This document shows positions 38,917 to 47,559 of a stretch of 64,000 nt of DNA, one piece after another. The translations under genes and the position numbers were made by a program. Below the pieces are notes generated by a model. It saw only the letters and a program-made list of their open reading frames with translations. It searched no databases and was not told the DNA's origin. Each line of letters begins with the position of its first letter. The stretch's first letter is position 1. This DNA comes from Actinomycetota bacterium (lineage in GTDB: Bacteria > Actinomycetota > Acidimicrobiia > Acidimicrobiales > Iamiaceae). The stretch spans positions 1 to 64,000 of the forward strand of contig JAHBSO010000011.1 of NCBI GenBank assembly GCA_019639075.1. The letters are read 5' to 3'.

Positions 38917-39894
38917 ATGTCCACCACCTACGCCGTCGAGGCCGAAGGCCTGGTCAAGCACTACGGCGACAAGGTCGCGCTCGACGGCGTCGACCTCGCG
39001 GTGCCGACCGGCACCGTCACCTCGATCCTCGGACCGAACGGCGCCGGCAAGACCACGACGGTCCGCATCCTCACGACCCTGGCCGACGCCACCGCCGGGC
39101 GGGCCACCGTCGCCGGCTACGACGTGGCGACCCAGGCCATCGAGGTCCGTCGGCGCATCGGCCTCGCCGCGCAGGACGCCACGGTCGACCCGCTGCTCAC
39201 CGGCTTCGAGAACCTCGTGATGATCGGTGAGCTGCACCAGCTCGCCCGGTCCGACGCGAAGGTCCGGGCGACGGAGCTGCTGGAGCAGTTCGGGTTGACC
39301 GACGCGGCCAAGCGGGTGGCCGGCGGGTACTCCGGAGGCATGCGCCGACGTCTCGACCTGGCGGCCACCCTGGTGGCCCGACCCGAGGTGCTGTTCCTCG
39401 ACGAGCCGACCACCGGCCTCGACCCCCGCGCCCGGAGCGAGCTGTGGGCGGTGCTCGAGGGTCTCGTCGGCGGCGGGGCCACCATCCTGCTCACCACGCA
39501 GTACCTCGAGGAGGCCGATCGCCTGGCCGACGACATCCTCGTGGTCGACCACGGCCGGGTGATCGCCCGGGGCGACGCCCGCAGCCTGAAGCGCCAGGTG
39601 GGCGGCGACAACATCGGCGTCACGGTCACCGATCCGTCCAGCCTCGACGCGGTGGCCGCCCTGCTGGAGCGGGTCACCGGCCACGACGCCACGATCGACC
39701 GGTCCGATCGCACGGTCGTGGCCGCCACCAGCGAGGGCGTCGGCGGTCTGGCCGAGGCGGCGCGGGCGTTGGCCGAGGCCGGCCACGAGGTGGAGGACCT
39801 CGCCCTCCGCCAGCCGACCCTCGACGAGGTGTTCCTGACCCTGACCGGCGCGCCGGTCGAGACCGACGACGAGCTCGAGGAGAGCCACCGATGA
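38917..39894 (+). CDS. ABC transporter ATP-binding protein (DrrA-type exporter)
   Basis: A 325-residue ATPase of the DrrA/daunorubicin-resistance group. Walker A is GPNGAGKTTT (39-48), the signature AGGYSGGMRRRLDLAATL, Walker B VLFLDEPTTGLDP and the H-loop replaced by TTQYLEEADRLAD as is usual in this group. A C-terminal regulatory extension (about 225-325) follows. The stop overlaps the permease ATG (ATGA). The substrate is unknown; such pairs export hydrophobic compounds. Confidence 0.94.
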   Translation: MSTTYAVEAEGLVKHYGDKVALDGVDLAVPTGTVTSILGPNGAGKTTTVRILTTLADATAGRATVAGYDVATQAIEVRRRIGLAAQDATVDPLLTGFENLVMIGELHQLARSDAKVRATELLEQFGLTDAAKRVAGGYSGGMRRRLDLAATLVARPEVLFLDEPTTGLDPRARSELWAVLEGLVGGGATILLTTQYLEEADRLADDILVVDHGRVIARGDARSLKRQVGGDNIGVTVTDPSSLDAVAALLERVTGHDATIDRSDRTVVAATSEGVGGLAEAARALAEAGHEVEDLALRQPTLDEVFLTLTGAPVETDDELEESHR

Positions 39895-40793
39895 GCACCA
39901 CGACCCCTTCCGTCGACGGCCTCGCGGTGGATGCCACCGACGTGATCGAGTCGGCCCGTCCGGCCGAGCCGCACCGCGCCCGCGGCGTGCTGCACGACAC
40001 CTGGGTGATCGCCCGCCGCGGTCTCGTCCACATGAAACGCCAGCCCGAGCAGCTGAGCGACGCCACGATCCAGCCGATCATGTTCGTGGTGATGTTCGCC
40101 TACGTGTTCGGCGGCGCCATCGCCGTGCCCGGCGGCGACGGCGGCTCGTCCCCGCAGCGCTACCGCGAGTTCCTGATGGGCGGGATCATGGCCCAGACCC
40201 TGGTGTTCACCGCGTTCGGCGTCGCGCTCAGCATCGCCAACGACCGCAAGAACCAGGCCGTCGACCGGTTCCGCTCCTTGCCGATCGCGAACGGCGCCGT
40301 CCTCGGCGGCCACGCCGTCGCCAACGTGATCAAGGCCCTGCTGCCCATCGTGCTGATGTCGATCGCCGGCTACGTCGTCGGCTGGCGGATCCGCGGCGAC
40401 CTGCTGGACACCGCCGGCGCCTACCTCCTGATGATCGCGTTCGCCTTCGCCATGATCTGGATCGGGGTGCTCCTCGGGAGCCTCGTGGCCACGCCCGAGG
40501 GGGTCACCGGCATCGCCTTCACCGTGCTGTTCCCGCTGACGTTCGTGGCCAGCACGTTCGTGCCCATCTCGAGCATGCCGAGCGCGCTCCGGTCCGTGGC
40601 GTCGTGGAACCCGGTCACCACCCTGTCCGACGCGCTCCGGGAGCTCTTCGGCAACCCCAACACACCCACCGCTCCCGGCGACCCCTGGTCGATCGCCCAT
40701 CCGGTGGCGTACACGTGGATCTGGATCGTGGGGATCGTCGCGGTGTGCGCGCCCCTGGCGGTGCGGGCGTACCAGCGCTCGATCGACCGATAG
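39891..40793 (+). CDS. ABC-2 type transporter permease (DrrB-like)
   Basis: A 300-residue membrane protein with six predicted helices. It includes QPIMFVVMFAYVFGGAIAVP, MGGIMAQTLVFTAFGVALSI, ALLPIVLMSIAGYVVGW, AYLLMIAFAFAMIWIGVLLG, GIAFTVLFPLTFVASTFVP and a last WIWIVGIVAVCAPLAVRAY. The NPVTTLSDALRELF block near the end is typical of DrrB proteins. It is coupled to the ATPase gene by a 4-bp overlap. Confidence 0.92.
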   Translation: MSTTTPSVDGLAVDATDVIESARPAEPHRARGVLHDTWVIARRGLVHMKRQPEQLSDATIQPIMFVVMFAYVFGGAIAVPGGDGGSSPQRYREFLMGGIMAQTLVFTAFGVALSIANDRKNQAVDRFRSLPIANGAVLGGHAVANVIKALLPIVLMSIAGYVVGWRIRGDLLDTAGAYLLMIAFAFAMIWIGVLLGSLVATPEGVTGIAFTVLFPLTFVASTFVPISSMPSALRSVASWNPVTTLSDALRELFGNPNTPTAPGDPWSIAHPVAYTWIWIVGIVAVCAPLAVRAYQRSIDR

Positions 40794-40801
40794 GTCCGGC
40801 G

Positions 40802-41710
40802 ATGGCGTCCGCGACCCCGTCCCCCGATCGGCTCGAGTACGACGTCGTCGACGTGTTCGCCGACGCGCCGTTCGAGGGGAACCAGCTGGCCGTCGTCCAC
40901 GGGACGGACGGACTGACGACCGAGCAGCTCCAGTCGATCGCCCGGGAGTTCGGCTTCTCCGAGACGACCTTCCCGACCGGCGCGTCGGGTGCGACCTACG
41001 ACGTTCGCATCTTCACGCCCGGCCAGGAGCTCCCGTTCGCCGGCCACCCCACGCTCGGGACCGCGTGGGTGCTGCGCGAGCGTGAGGCCGTCATCGGCGA
41101 TGCGGTCGTCCAGCGCTGCGGCGCGGGCGACGTGCCGGTGCGGTTCGTCGATGGTGCCGTCGAGCTGACCGCCACCCCCGATCTGTGCGACGGGCCGCTC
41201 CCGTCCGACGCGACGGACCGGTTGCTCCGCTCGGTCGGTCTCGGGGCGGGCGACGGCGCCGGCGACGCCTGGATCACGGGCACGGGCCTGCCGTGGGCCC
41301 ACCTGCCGGTCACCGTCGACGCGCTGGGGCGGGTCACGCCCCCGTCGGCCGCCGTGGCCGAGCTCGTCGGGTCCGAGCGGGCGGGTTCCGCCGCCGTCGG
41401 GGTGGCCCTCGTGGCGATCGAATCGACCGACGGTCCGGTCGTGCGGGTGCGCTCGCGGGTCTTCAGCCGGGACGCCGACGTGGGCGAGGACCCGGCCACC
41501 GGGTCGGCCGCGGCGGCGCTCGGCGTCGCGCTCGTGGCCCGCGGCGTGCTGGCCGACGGTGGTCGGGCCGAGATCGTCCAGGGTGTCGAGATGCTGCGCC
41601 CGTCCCGCCTCCACGTGTCCGTCGACGCCGCTGACGGTGCCGCCACCGCGGTCCGCGTCGCCGGCCAGGTCCACCACGTCATGTCCGGGACGATCGCGAT
41701 CCCCGTCTGA
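40802..41710 (+). CDS. PhzF family isomerase/epimerase-like protein
   Basis: A 302-residue two-domain protein. It has VFADAPFEGNQLAVV at the start, REFGFSETTFP with the catalytic-type Glu54, LPFAGHPTLGTAWVL, and a second-half DVGEDPATGSAAAALG. PhzF itself isomerises a phenazine precursor; no other phenazine genes are here, so the true substrate is unknown. It begins 8 bp after the ABC permease and may belong to that operon. Confidence 0.9.
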   Translation: MASATPSPDRLEYDVVDVFADAPFEGNQLAVVHGTDGLTTEQLQSIAREFGFSETTFPTGASGATYDVRIFTPGQELPFAGHPTLGTAWVLREREAVIGDAVVQRCGAGDVPVRFVDGAVELTATPDLCDGPLPSDATDRLLRSVGLGAGDGAGDAWITGTGLPWAHLPVTVDALGRVTPPSAAVAELVGSERAGSAAVGVALVAIESTDGPVVRVRSRVFSRDADVGEDPATGSAAAALGVALVARGVLADGGRAEIVQGVEMLRPSRLHVSVDAADGAATAVRVAGQVHHVMSGTIAIPV

Positions 41711-41717
41711 CGTCGGG

Positions 41718-41842
41718 GTTTCGACTCCGCTCGCCCAGGGGCTCGCTCCGCTCAACCAACGGCGTGGGAGGCGCTCCGTTCCGCTCCACCCGCCCCCTCT
41801 GTTCCTTGAGCGGAGCGAGCGCCAGCGAGCGCAGTCGAAAGG
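41718..41842. repeat. inverted pair of TCGACTCC-family repeats between convergent genes
   Basis: One copy (41718-41760) runs GTTTCGACTCCGCTCGCCCA ... GCTCCGCTCAACCAAC. The other (41801-41842) is in reverse orientation, ending GCGAGCGCAGTCGAAAGG. Together they could form a large hairpin between the PhzF-like and methyltransferase stops. The second copy abuts the methyltransferase stop codon. Confidence 0.85.
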
Positions 41843-42586
41843 TCAGTTGCCCTGCTTCCTGGCGCGGAAGACGAGCGTGGGGGGCACGTGTCGGGCGAGG
41901 TCGGCCGATGGCTGGCCACCGACGGCCGGGTCCGCGGTGGGCTCGAGGAGCTGGTCGACACCGAAGCTCGACCGCTGGAGCGTGGTGAAGATCGCGCTGA
42001 TCGTGCGGGGATGGTCGGTGACGGCGGTGCCGTCGGCGCGCGTCCAGGTGATCGGCTCGGACTGGTCGTAGGGCCGCACCGCCCGGAGGGGGTCCGGCGC
42101 CGCCGGGTCGAACATGGCGAACGCGGGGTGGGGGAAGGAGATCACGAACGGCGCACCGGGCTTGAGCACCCGGTGGACCTGGCGGAACACCCGGGCCAGG
42201 TCGTCGACCTCGGCCAGGGCCATGACGCTGAGCGCGGTGTCGACCGAGTCGGAGCGGAGGAACGCGAGGTCGGCCGCGTGCGCCTGGTGGAGCTCGACGC
42301 GGACGTCGGCCTGCTCGGCCCGGTCACGGGCGATGGCGAGGCGGTCGACCGAGGGGTCGACGCCGATCACCTTGGCGCCCTGCTGGGCCAGGAGCACCGC
42401 GTTGGCGCCGGTGCCGCAGCCCAGGTCGAGGATGCGGGCACCGTCGACCGGGCCGAGCAGCTTGAGCGTCTCCTCGGTGGGCACGTCGTCGCCGTAGACG
42501 ACCGACCGCCGTTCGCCGCCGGGCTCGGTCGCGGTCGTGTGGCGGTGCCAGGCGGGTGTGGGGTCGGCGTGCAGCGGTGGAGCCAT
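41843..42586 (-). CDS. class I SAM-dependent methyltransferase
   Basis: A 247-residue enzyme with SAM motif I ILDLGCGTGANAVLLAQQGA at about 51-70, motif II VIGVDPSVDRLAIAR, and post-motif segments VDTALSVMALAEVDDLARVF and RQVHRVLKPGAPFVISFPHP, typical of the Methyltransf_11/25 group. The substrate is unknown. The ATG at MAPPLHADP was chosen; the frame is open for another 800 codons upstream only because it is antisense to ponA. It is divergent from DUF5318. Confidence 0.88.
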   Translation of the reverse strand: MAPPLHADPTPAWHRHTTATEPGGERRSVVYGDDVPTEETLKLLGPVDGARILDLGCGTGANAVLLAQQGAKVIGVDPSVDRLAIARDRAEQADVRVELHQAHAADLAFLRSDSVDTALSVMALAEVDDLARVFRQVHRVLKPGAPFVISFPHPAFAMFDPAAPDPLRAVRPYDQSEPITWTRADGTAVTDHPRTISAIFTTLQRSSFGVDQLLEPTADPAVGGQPSADLARHVPPTLVFRARKQGN

Positions 42587-42607
42587 GCCGTCGAGTCTGC
42601 CCGCCGG

Positions 42608-42613
42608 TAGCCT
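42608..42613 (+). promoter_or_regulatory. candidate -10 element for a leaderless DUF5318 transcript
   Basis: TAGCCT ends 6 nt before the GTG of the DUF5318 gene, with no Shine-Dalgarno sequence in between. Confidence 0.5.
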
Positions 42614-42619
42614 CGCCCC

Positions 42620-43036
42620 GTGACGTTCAACGCGCGATCGGTGCGGGGCGGCGGCTCCGGCGAGATCGACTACCGCTTGGCGCGCCACTCGCTGATCTCG
42701 GAGTTCCGCAAGGGTCGCATCGCCCGTCACGAGGTGTGCGACGCGCACCCGGAGCTGGTCCGGGCCGCTCGTGAGCTGGGCGACGAGACGTCGATCCCGT
42801 GTCCGGTGTGCGAGCAGGGCAACGTCGTGCTCGTGACCTACGTCTTCGGCCCACGGCTCCCCGCGTTCGGCCGGTGCATCACCACCCGCAAGGAGCTGCT
42901 GGCCATCGCCCGGCGGCCCGGCGAGTTCACCGCGTACGTCGTCGAGGTCTGCCCGCACTGCTCCTGGAACCACCTGGCCCGGACCTTCCTCCTCACACCG
43001 GCCCGGGGCTCGGCGACCACCCGCAGCGCCCGCTGA
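42620..43036 (+). CDS. DUF5318 protein with two CxxC zinc-binding pairs
   Basis: A 138-residue conserved actinobacterial protein. It has an N-terminal IDYRLARHSLISEFRKGRI helix region, then the first pair CPVCEQGNVVLVTYVF and the second pair CPHCSWNHLARTFLL, likely one zinc ribbon. The homologue in mycobacteria (Rv0049) also lies directly before ponA1, which supports the assignment and suggests an envelope or cell-wall connection. The molecular function is unknown. GTG start with a leaderless-type -10. Confidence 0.88.
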   Translation: MTFNARSVRGGGSGEIDYRLARHSLISEFRKGRIARHEVCDAHPELVRAARELGDETSIPCPVCEQGNVVLVTYVFGPRLPAFGRCITTRKELLAIARRPGEFTAYVVEVCPHCSWNHLARTFLLTPARGSATTRSAR

Positions 43037-43059
43037 GCCACCCTCCGCGTCGAGGGCCC

Positions 43060-43096
43060 GTCGACTTCGCTCGCGGCGCTCGCTCCCGCCCAGGGG
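43060..43096. repeat. weak copy of the TCGACTTCGCTCG repeat
   Basis: GTCGACTTCGCTCGCGGCGC followed by TCGCTCCCGCCCAGGGG resembles the other intergenic copies but is shorter and more diverged. It lies between DUF5318 and ponA. TACCCT at 43142-43147 further on may be the ponA -10. Confidence 0.45.
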
Positions 43097-43195
43097 TCGC
43101 GCGGGCGAAGGGCCGACCATGGCCCCGGAGGGTCGCGTTGGTACCCTGACGGACTGCTCGCGGGACCCCCTGTCACCCCGCGGCCTCATTTCTCC

Positions 43196-45439
43196 ATGCG
43201 CACCCGCAAGCCGGTCCCGGTCCACAACCTCAAGGTCACCCGCAAGGGGAAGATCAAGAAGCGCAGCATCTTGTGGCGGATGCGGCGCGTCTTCTACCTC
43301 GCGGTGCTGGTGCTCATGGTCGGTGCGTCGGGGCTCGTGTACGTGCTCGGCCAGATCGACCTGCCGGTCGACCCCCGTGTGGCCACCACCCAGAAGCAGA
43401 CGTCGTTCATCTGCGCCGCCGACGTCCAGGTGAACTGCAACGCGGCCAACGCCATGGCCCAGCTCCACGGCAGCGAGGACCGCGTGCTCGTCACCTGGGA
43501 GCAGATCCCGCCGGTGCTGTGGGAGGCGGTGGTGTCGGCGGAGGACCGCGACTTCTTCGAGCACGGGGGCGTCGACCCGCTCGGCATCGCCCGGGCCGCG
43601 TACCAGGACATCAAGGGCGGGGCCCGCCAGGGCGGCTCGACCATCACCCAGCAGTACGTCAAGCAGGAGTACCTGTCGAGCGAGCAGACCGTCACCCGCA
43701 AGATCAAGGAGGCGGTGATGGCGGTGAAGCTGGAGCAGGAGATCTCCAAGGAGGAGATCCTCACCCGCTACCTCAACACCGTGTACTTCGGTCGCGGGGC
43801 CTACGGCGTGCAGGCGGCGTCGCGCACGTGGTTCGGCCACGACGTCGAGGCGTTGAACGCCGGGGAGGCCGCGTTCCTGGCCGGGCTGCTGCGCAACCCG
43901 AACAGCGCGGATCCGTACCGGGGCGCGAAGTCGCTGGCCGAGGCCGAGCGTCGGCGCACCGTCGTGCTCGAGGCGATGGGCGAGGAGGAGTACCTCACCG
44001 AGGCGCAGGTGGCCGAGTTCGAGGCCGTCCCGATGGACCCCGACGACCCCGATGTCGCCGCGGCCGACCGGTTCGTGATCCCACCGCCCACCCCGTCCAC
44101 CCTCGGGTCCCACGTGAAGGGCGAGGAGTACGGCAGCGAGTACTTCGCCGAGTACGTGCGCCAGTGGCTGGTCCGCAAGTACGGCAGCGACACCGTGCTC
44201 GGCGGTGGTCTGAAGGTGTACACGACCCTCGACCTCAAGCTGCAGAAGCTGGCCTACGACACCGTCACCACGACCCTGAACCGCGACGGTGACCCGTCCG
44301 CTGCGATCGTCAGCCTCGACGACCAGGGCCACATCCTGGCGATGATGGCCGGCACCGACATCGAGAAGCAGGCGGTCAACCTGGTCACCGGGGCCGGCGG
44401 CTCGGGCCGCCAGGCCGGGTCGACGTTCAAGATGTTCGCGCTGGCCGAGGCGGTGCGCGAGGGCTACACGATCGAGTCCGTGGTCCCGGCGCCGACGCAG
44501 GCGGAGTTCGGTCCGCCCGAGTGCGGTGAGAAGTGGGAGCCGAAGGGCGGGCCGGGCAACACCCAGTCGTTGGTGTCGGCGACGAAGAACTCGGTGAACA
44601 CCGCCTATGCCGAGCTGATGGTGACGCTCGGTCCCGACAAGGTGGCGGCGATGGCCGAGGAGATGGGCGTCGCGTCGATCGAGGGTGAGCGACCCGAGTG
44701 CTCGTGGGTGCTCGGCAGCGCGCAGGTGAACCCGTTGGAGATGGCGGCCGCCTACTCGGTCATCGCCAACCGGGGCGTCTACAAGGCGCCGACCGGCGTG
44801 ACCCGGGTCGAGTTCCCCGACGGCCGGGTCGACACCTTCACCGACGACGGTACCGAGGTCCTCACGCCCGACCAGGCCGACCGGGTCCGGTACTCGCTCG
44901 AGCAGGTGATCGACGGCGGCACCGGGCGCGCCGCCGACATCGGTCGCCCCGCGGCCGGCAAGACCGGCACCACCCAGAACAACTGGGACGCGTGGTTCAT
45001 CGGGTTCACCCCGAACGTCACCACCGCGGTCTGGATGGGCTACCCGCAGGGATCGATCTCGATGGACGACGTCCACGGGATCAAGGTGCAGGGCGGCACC
45101 TTCCCGGCCGAGATGTGGCAGCAGTACATGAGCCAGGCGGTGGCCGACACCCCGGCGGTCGAGTTCCCCGAGGTGGACCCCAACGTGCTGCGGGCCGGCG
45201 AGGTCCTCTTCCCCGAGTTGGGGCGGACCCAGGTCGTCGCCTCGGGCAACACCTCCGGCGACAACGGCGGCGTCCCGACCGCCACCACCGCGCCCCCCGC
45301 CACGACCCCGCAGTCGACGGTCCCCCAGACCCCGCAGACGACCGTCCCGGCGACGACCGCGCCGCCGGCGACGACGACGCCCCCGACCCCCACGACGTCG
45401 ACCCCGTCCACCGACGGCGGCGACGGCGAGGACGGCTGA
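43196..45439 (+). CDS. ponA: class A penicillin-binding protein (transglycosylase/transpeptidase)
   Basis: A 747-residue bifunctional peptidoglycan synthase. A short basic cytoplasmic N-terminus and one membrane helix (FYLAVLVLMVGASGLVYVLG) are followed by the GT51 transglycosylase with catalytic SAEDRDFFEHGGVD and RQGGSTITQQYVKQ. The transpeptidase domain has Ser409 in GSTFK, the SVN triad in TKNSVNTA and AGKTGTTQNNWDAWFIGFTP. The end is a Thr/Pro-rich, Asp/Gly-terminated tail of about 70 residues. DUF5318 upstream is the conserved partner. Confidence 0.96.
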   Translation: MRTRKPVPVHNLKVTRKGKIKKRSILWRMRRVFYLAVLVLMVGASGLVYVLGQIDLPVDPRVATTQKQTSFICAADVQVNCNAANAMAQLHGSEDRVLVTWEQIPPVLWEAVVSAEDRDFFEHGGVDPLGIARAAYQDIKGGARQGGSTITQQYVKQEYLSSEQTVTRKIKEAVMAVKLEQEISKEEILTRYLNTVYFGRGAYGVQAASRTWFGHDVEALNAGEAAFLAGLLRNPNSADPYRGAKSLAEAERRRTVVLEAMGEEEYLTEAQVAEFEAVPMDPDDPDVAAADRFVIPPPTPSTLGSHVKGEEYGSEYFAEYVRQWLVRKYGSDTVLGGGLKVYTTLDLKLQKLAYDTVTTTLNRDGDPSAAIVSLDDQGHILAMMAGTDIEKQAVNLVTGAGGSGRQAGSTFKMFALAEAVREGYTIESVVPAPTQAEFGPPECGEKWEPKGGPGNTQSLVSATKNSVNTAYAELMVTLGPDKVAAMAEEMGVASIEGERPECSWVLGSAQVNPLEMAAAYSVIANRGVYKAPTGVTRVEFPDGRVDTFTDDGTEVLTPDQADRVRYSLEQVIDGGTGRAADIGRPAAGKTGTTQNNWDAWFIGFTPNVTTAVWMGYPQGSISMDDVHGIKVQGGTFPAEMWQQYMSQAVADTPAVEFPEVDPNVLRAGEVLFPELGRTQVVASGNTSGDNGGVPTATTAPPATTPQSTVPQTPQTTVPATTAPPATTTPPTPTTSTPSTDGGDGEDG

Positions 45440-45448
45440 CGCAACCGC

Positions 45449-45543
45449 CCTTCGACTCCGCTCGCTGCGCTCGCTCTCGCTCAGGGAACGGATGGGCTGT
45501 TGGTCGAGCGGAACGGAGCGCCAGCGGAGTGGAGTCGAAACCC
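45449..45543. repeat. inverted pair of TCGACTCC-family repeats after ponA
   Basis: Copy 1 (45449-45489) reads CCTTCGACTCCGCTCGCTGC then GCTCGCTCTCGCTCAGGGAAC. Copy 2 (45500-45543) is inverted and reads TGGTCGAGCGGAACGGAGCG then CCAGCGGAGTGGAGTCGAAA. They sit between the convergent ponA and the small minus-strand gene. Copy 2 shares GGAGCGCCAGCGGAGTGGAG with the copy near 3.8 kb. Confidence 0.85.
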
Positions 45544-45545
45544 CG

Positions 45546-45725
45546 TCAGGTCTCGTCGACCTCCTGGTGGGGGTAGGTGACCCGGCAGATCGCGCACCAG
45601 GTCTCGAACTCGTCGGCCAGGCGGTGGCCCGCGGGCTGGTTCGCCTCGTCGAACAGGACGTAGATCCGCTGCACGGTGATCAGGTCGGGTCCGCCGTCGC
45701 CGCAGGAATCGCACCGGTCGCTCAT
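45546..45725 (-). CDS. 59-residue zinc-ribbon-like protein
   Basis: A short protein with two cysteine pairs, CDSCGDG near the start and WCAICRVTYPH near the end, separated by about 35 residues, likely coordinating one zinc. The middle is IYVLFDEANQPAGHRLADEF. The ATG at MSDRCDSCG is preceded by TACCGT 7 nt upstream, again a leaderless-type arrangement. The function is unknown. Repeat elements abut its stop; it is divergent from panB. Confidence 0.7.
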   Translation of the reverse strand: MSDRCDSCGDGGPDLITVQRIYVLFDEANQPAGHRLADEFETWCAICRVTYPHQEVDET

Positions 45726-45776
45726 GGTGGGCACGGTAGCGGCGTCCGGGAATGGATCGGGGTGCCGGGGCGGTTC

Positions 45777-45782
45777 TAGCGT
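45777..45782 (+). promoter_or_regulatory. candidate -10 element of panB
   Basis: TAGCGT lies 55 bp before the panB ATG and matches the TAGCGT/TAGCCT hexamers seen before several other genes. No clear -35 was recognised. Confidence 0.4.
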
Positions 45783-45837
45783 GGTGGCACCGCCGGTAGC
45801 CGCCTGGCACTGGACGGGACAACCAAGGAGGCTCCTC

Positions 45838-46716
45838 ATGAGCTCGACGCAGAACCCGGCGCCCCGCGTGCCGATCACCGTCCCCTCCGTCGCGAACCGA
45901 AAGGTCCGTGACGGCTCCGATCCGCTGGTCATGGTCACCGCGTACGACGCGCCGGGTGCCCGCATCGCCAGCGAGGCCGGTGTCGACCTCATCCTCGTGG
46001 GTGACTCCCTGGCCATGGTCGTGCTCGGCTACGACGACACGCTCCAGGTGACCGTCGACGACATGGCCCACCACACCGCTGCGGTGGCCCGGGCCAAGCC
46101 CCACCCGCTGGTGGTGGCCGACCTGCCGTGGCTGGCGTACCACGTGTCGGTCGAGGACACGGTCCGCAACGCCGCCAAGCTCGTGCGGGCCGGCGCCGAG
46201 GCCGTGAAGCTCGAGGGCGGCCGGAAGCGCCTCCCGATGGTGGAGGCCCTGGTCGACGCCGAGATCCCGGTCATGGGCCACCTCGGCCTCACGCCGCAGT
46301 CCGTGCACGCCATGGGCGGCTTCAAGGTCCAGGCGAAGACCTCCGACGCGGCCCGCATCCTCATCGACGATGCCAAGGCGCTCCAGCACGCGGGCTGCTT
46401 CTCGCTCGTGCTCGAGGGCGTCCCGAGCGAGGTGGCGGCCATGGTGACCGACGCCGTCGACGTGCCCACGATCGGCATCGGCGCCGGGCCCGACGTCGAC
46501 GGCCAGGTGCTCGTGTACCACGACGTCCTCGGCATCGAGGACCGCATGGCGCCCAAGTTCGTGCGTCGCTACGCCGAGCTGAAGCAGCAGTCGGTCGACG
46601 CGATCGCGGCCTACGCCGCCGACGTGCGGGGCCGGGCCTTCCCCGGCCCGGCCGAGAGCTACCACCTCGCCTCCGACGTGGCCGAGACCCTCGGGCTCTA
46701 CGGCAGCGACACCTGA
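45838..46716 (+). CDS. panB: 3-methyl-2-oxobutanoate hydroxymethyltransferase
   Basis: A 292-residue TIM-barrel enzyme that makes ketopantoate from alpha-ketoisovalerate and methylene-tetrahydrofolate, the first step of pantothenate/CoA synthesis. It has LVMVTAYDAPGARIASEAGV, ILVGDSLAMVVLGYDDT, VKLEGG, VMGHLGLTPQSVHAMGGFKV and LVLEGVP, with GIGAGPDVDGQVLVYHDVLG. The ATG at MSSTQNP follows a strong AAGGAGG. No panC or panD is adjacent. Confidence 0.96.
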   Translation: MSSTQNPAPRVPITVPSVANRKVRDGSDPLVMVTAYDAPGARIASEAGVDLILVGDSLAMVVLGYDDTLQVTVDDMAHHTAAVARAKPHPLVVADLPWLAYHVSVEDTVRNAAKLVRAGAEAVKLEGGRKRLPMVEALVDAEIPVMGHLGLTPQSVHAMGGFKVQAKTSDAARILIDDAKALQHAGCFSLVLEGVPSEVAAMVTDAVDVPTIGIGAGPDVDGQVLVYHDVLGIEDRMAPKFVRRYAELKQQSVDAIAAYAADVRGRAFPGPAESYHLASDVAETLGLYGSDT

Positions 46717-46745
46717 CCGACGGCCGCGTCGGCCAGACTCCGGGC

Positions 46746-47393
46746 GTGACCGGAGCGCAGCAGCGACGACGCGAGCGACGGCACCCGCGCCATCGGGCGA
46801 CCGTCGGCGCGCTCCTGGCGCTGCTCGTCGTCCTCGTCGGCTGCTCTTCCGACGGCGACACCCGCGGGCGGTCGGCGACGTCCGCGACCACCACGTCGGT
46901 GCTGCCGCCGGTCGAGGTCGACCCGGCCACGACCGGCGGCCGCACGCCGCTCCCGGGCTTCGGCCAGGTGCTGATCGAGGCGCGGGCGGCCGACGGCACC
47001 ACGTGCGAGCTCTGCCTGCTCCTGGCGGAGGACTCGGCGCAGCGGGCGCGCGGGCTCATGGAGGTCACCGACCCGACCCTCGGCGGCTACGACGGGATGC
47101 TGTTCGCCTATGGCGACGACCCCGGCACGGGAGGGTTCTGGATGCGCAACACCCGCATCCCGTTGACCAGCGTGTTCTACGGAACGGACGACCAGTACCT
47201 GGGCTCGTTCGACATGGTGCCGTGCCCCGACTCGACCTCCGATGCCGCCTGCCCCCGCTACGGCCCGGACGAACCGTTCGCCACGGTGATCGAGCTGGCC
47301 GCCCTGGCCCCCGAGGACGTGCTGCTCACCGAGGGCTCGACGATCGAGGTCCTCGGCGACGAGTGCCCCCTGGAGCTCGCCGGCCGCTCGTGA
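46746..47393 (+). CDS. DUF192 family lipoprotein
   Basis: 215 residues: a basic n-region, a hydrophobic helix ending LLVVLVGC (lipobox, Cys about residue 33), a short T/S-rich linker, then a DUF192 domain. The domain includes LCLLLAEDSAQRARGLMEVT, YDGMLFAYGDDPGTGGFWMR, NTRIPLTSVFYG and an ALAPEDVLLTEGSTIEVL end. DUF192 proteins are small exported beta-barrels of unknown function. GTG start 30 bp after panB, likely the same transcription unit. Confidence 0.85.
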   Translation: MTGAQQRRRERRHPRHRATVGALLALLVVLVGCSSDGDTRGRSATSATTTSVLPPVEVDPATTGGRTPLPGFGQVLIEARAADGTTCELCLLLAEDSAQRARGLMEVTDPTLGGYDGMLFAYGDDPGTGGFWMRNTRIPLTSVFYGTDDQYLGSFDMVPCPDSTSDAACPRYGPDEPFATVIELAALAPEDVLLTEGSTIEVLGDECPLELAGRS

Positions 47394-47403
47394 CGGCGGG
47401 GGG

Positions 47404-47494
47404 TCACGTTCGGGGTCGGATCCCAACCGTGATGGCGAGGGTGGCGCCCTGATTGCACGGCTGGATCACGGTTGGGATCCGACCCCGAACGTGA
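47404..47494. repeat. 30-bp perfect inverted repeat with 31-nt loop
   Basis: TCACGTTCGGGGTCGGATCC then CAACCGTGAT (47404-47433) is exactly reverse-complemented at 47465-47494. Within each arm is a GGGGTCGGATCCC core related to the repeats at 5.2 kb (GGGGTCGGACCCC). It begins 11 bp past the DUF192 stop and ends about 65 bp before the rpsF promoter. It is a strong candidate terminator, or a REP-like doublet (BIME). Confidence 0.9.
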
Positions 47495-47559
47495 GGCCGA
47501 ACGTGACTGTCAGACCCCCTGGGCACACTGTCGATGCGGTGCGACGAAGGGTCGGCCGC

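Noticed and set aside
42587..45076. Extension of the methyltransferase frame about 830 codons upstream
   Set aside because: The extension is antisense to DUF5318 and ponA, which are clearly real. Homology to methyltransferases begins at the ATG at 42586.
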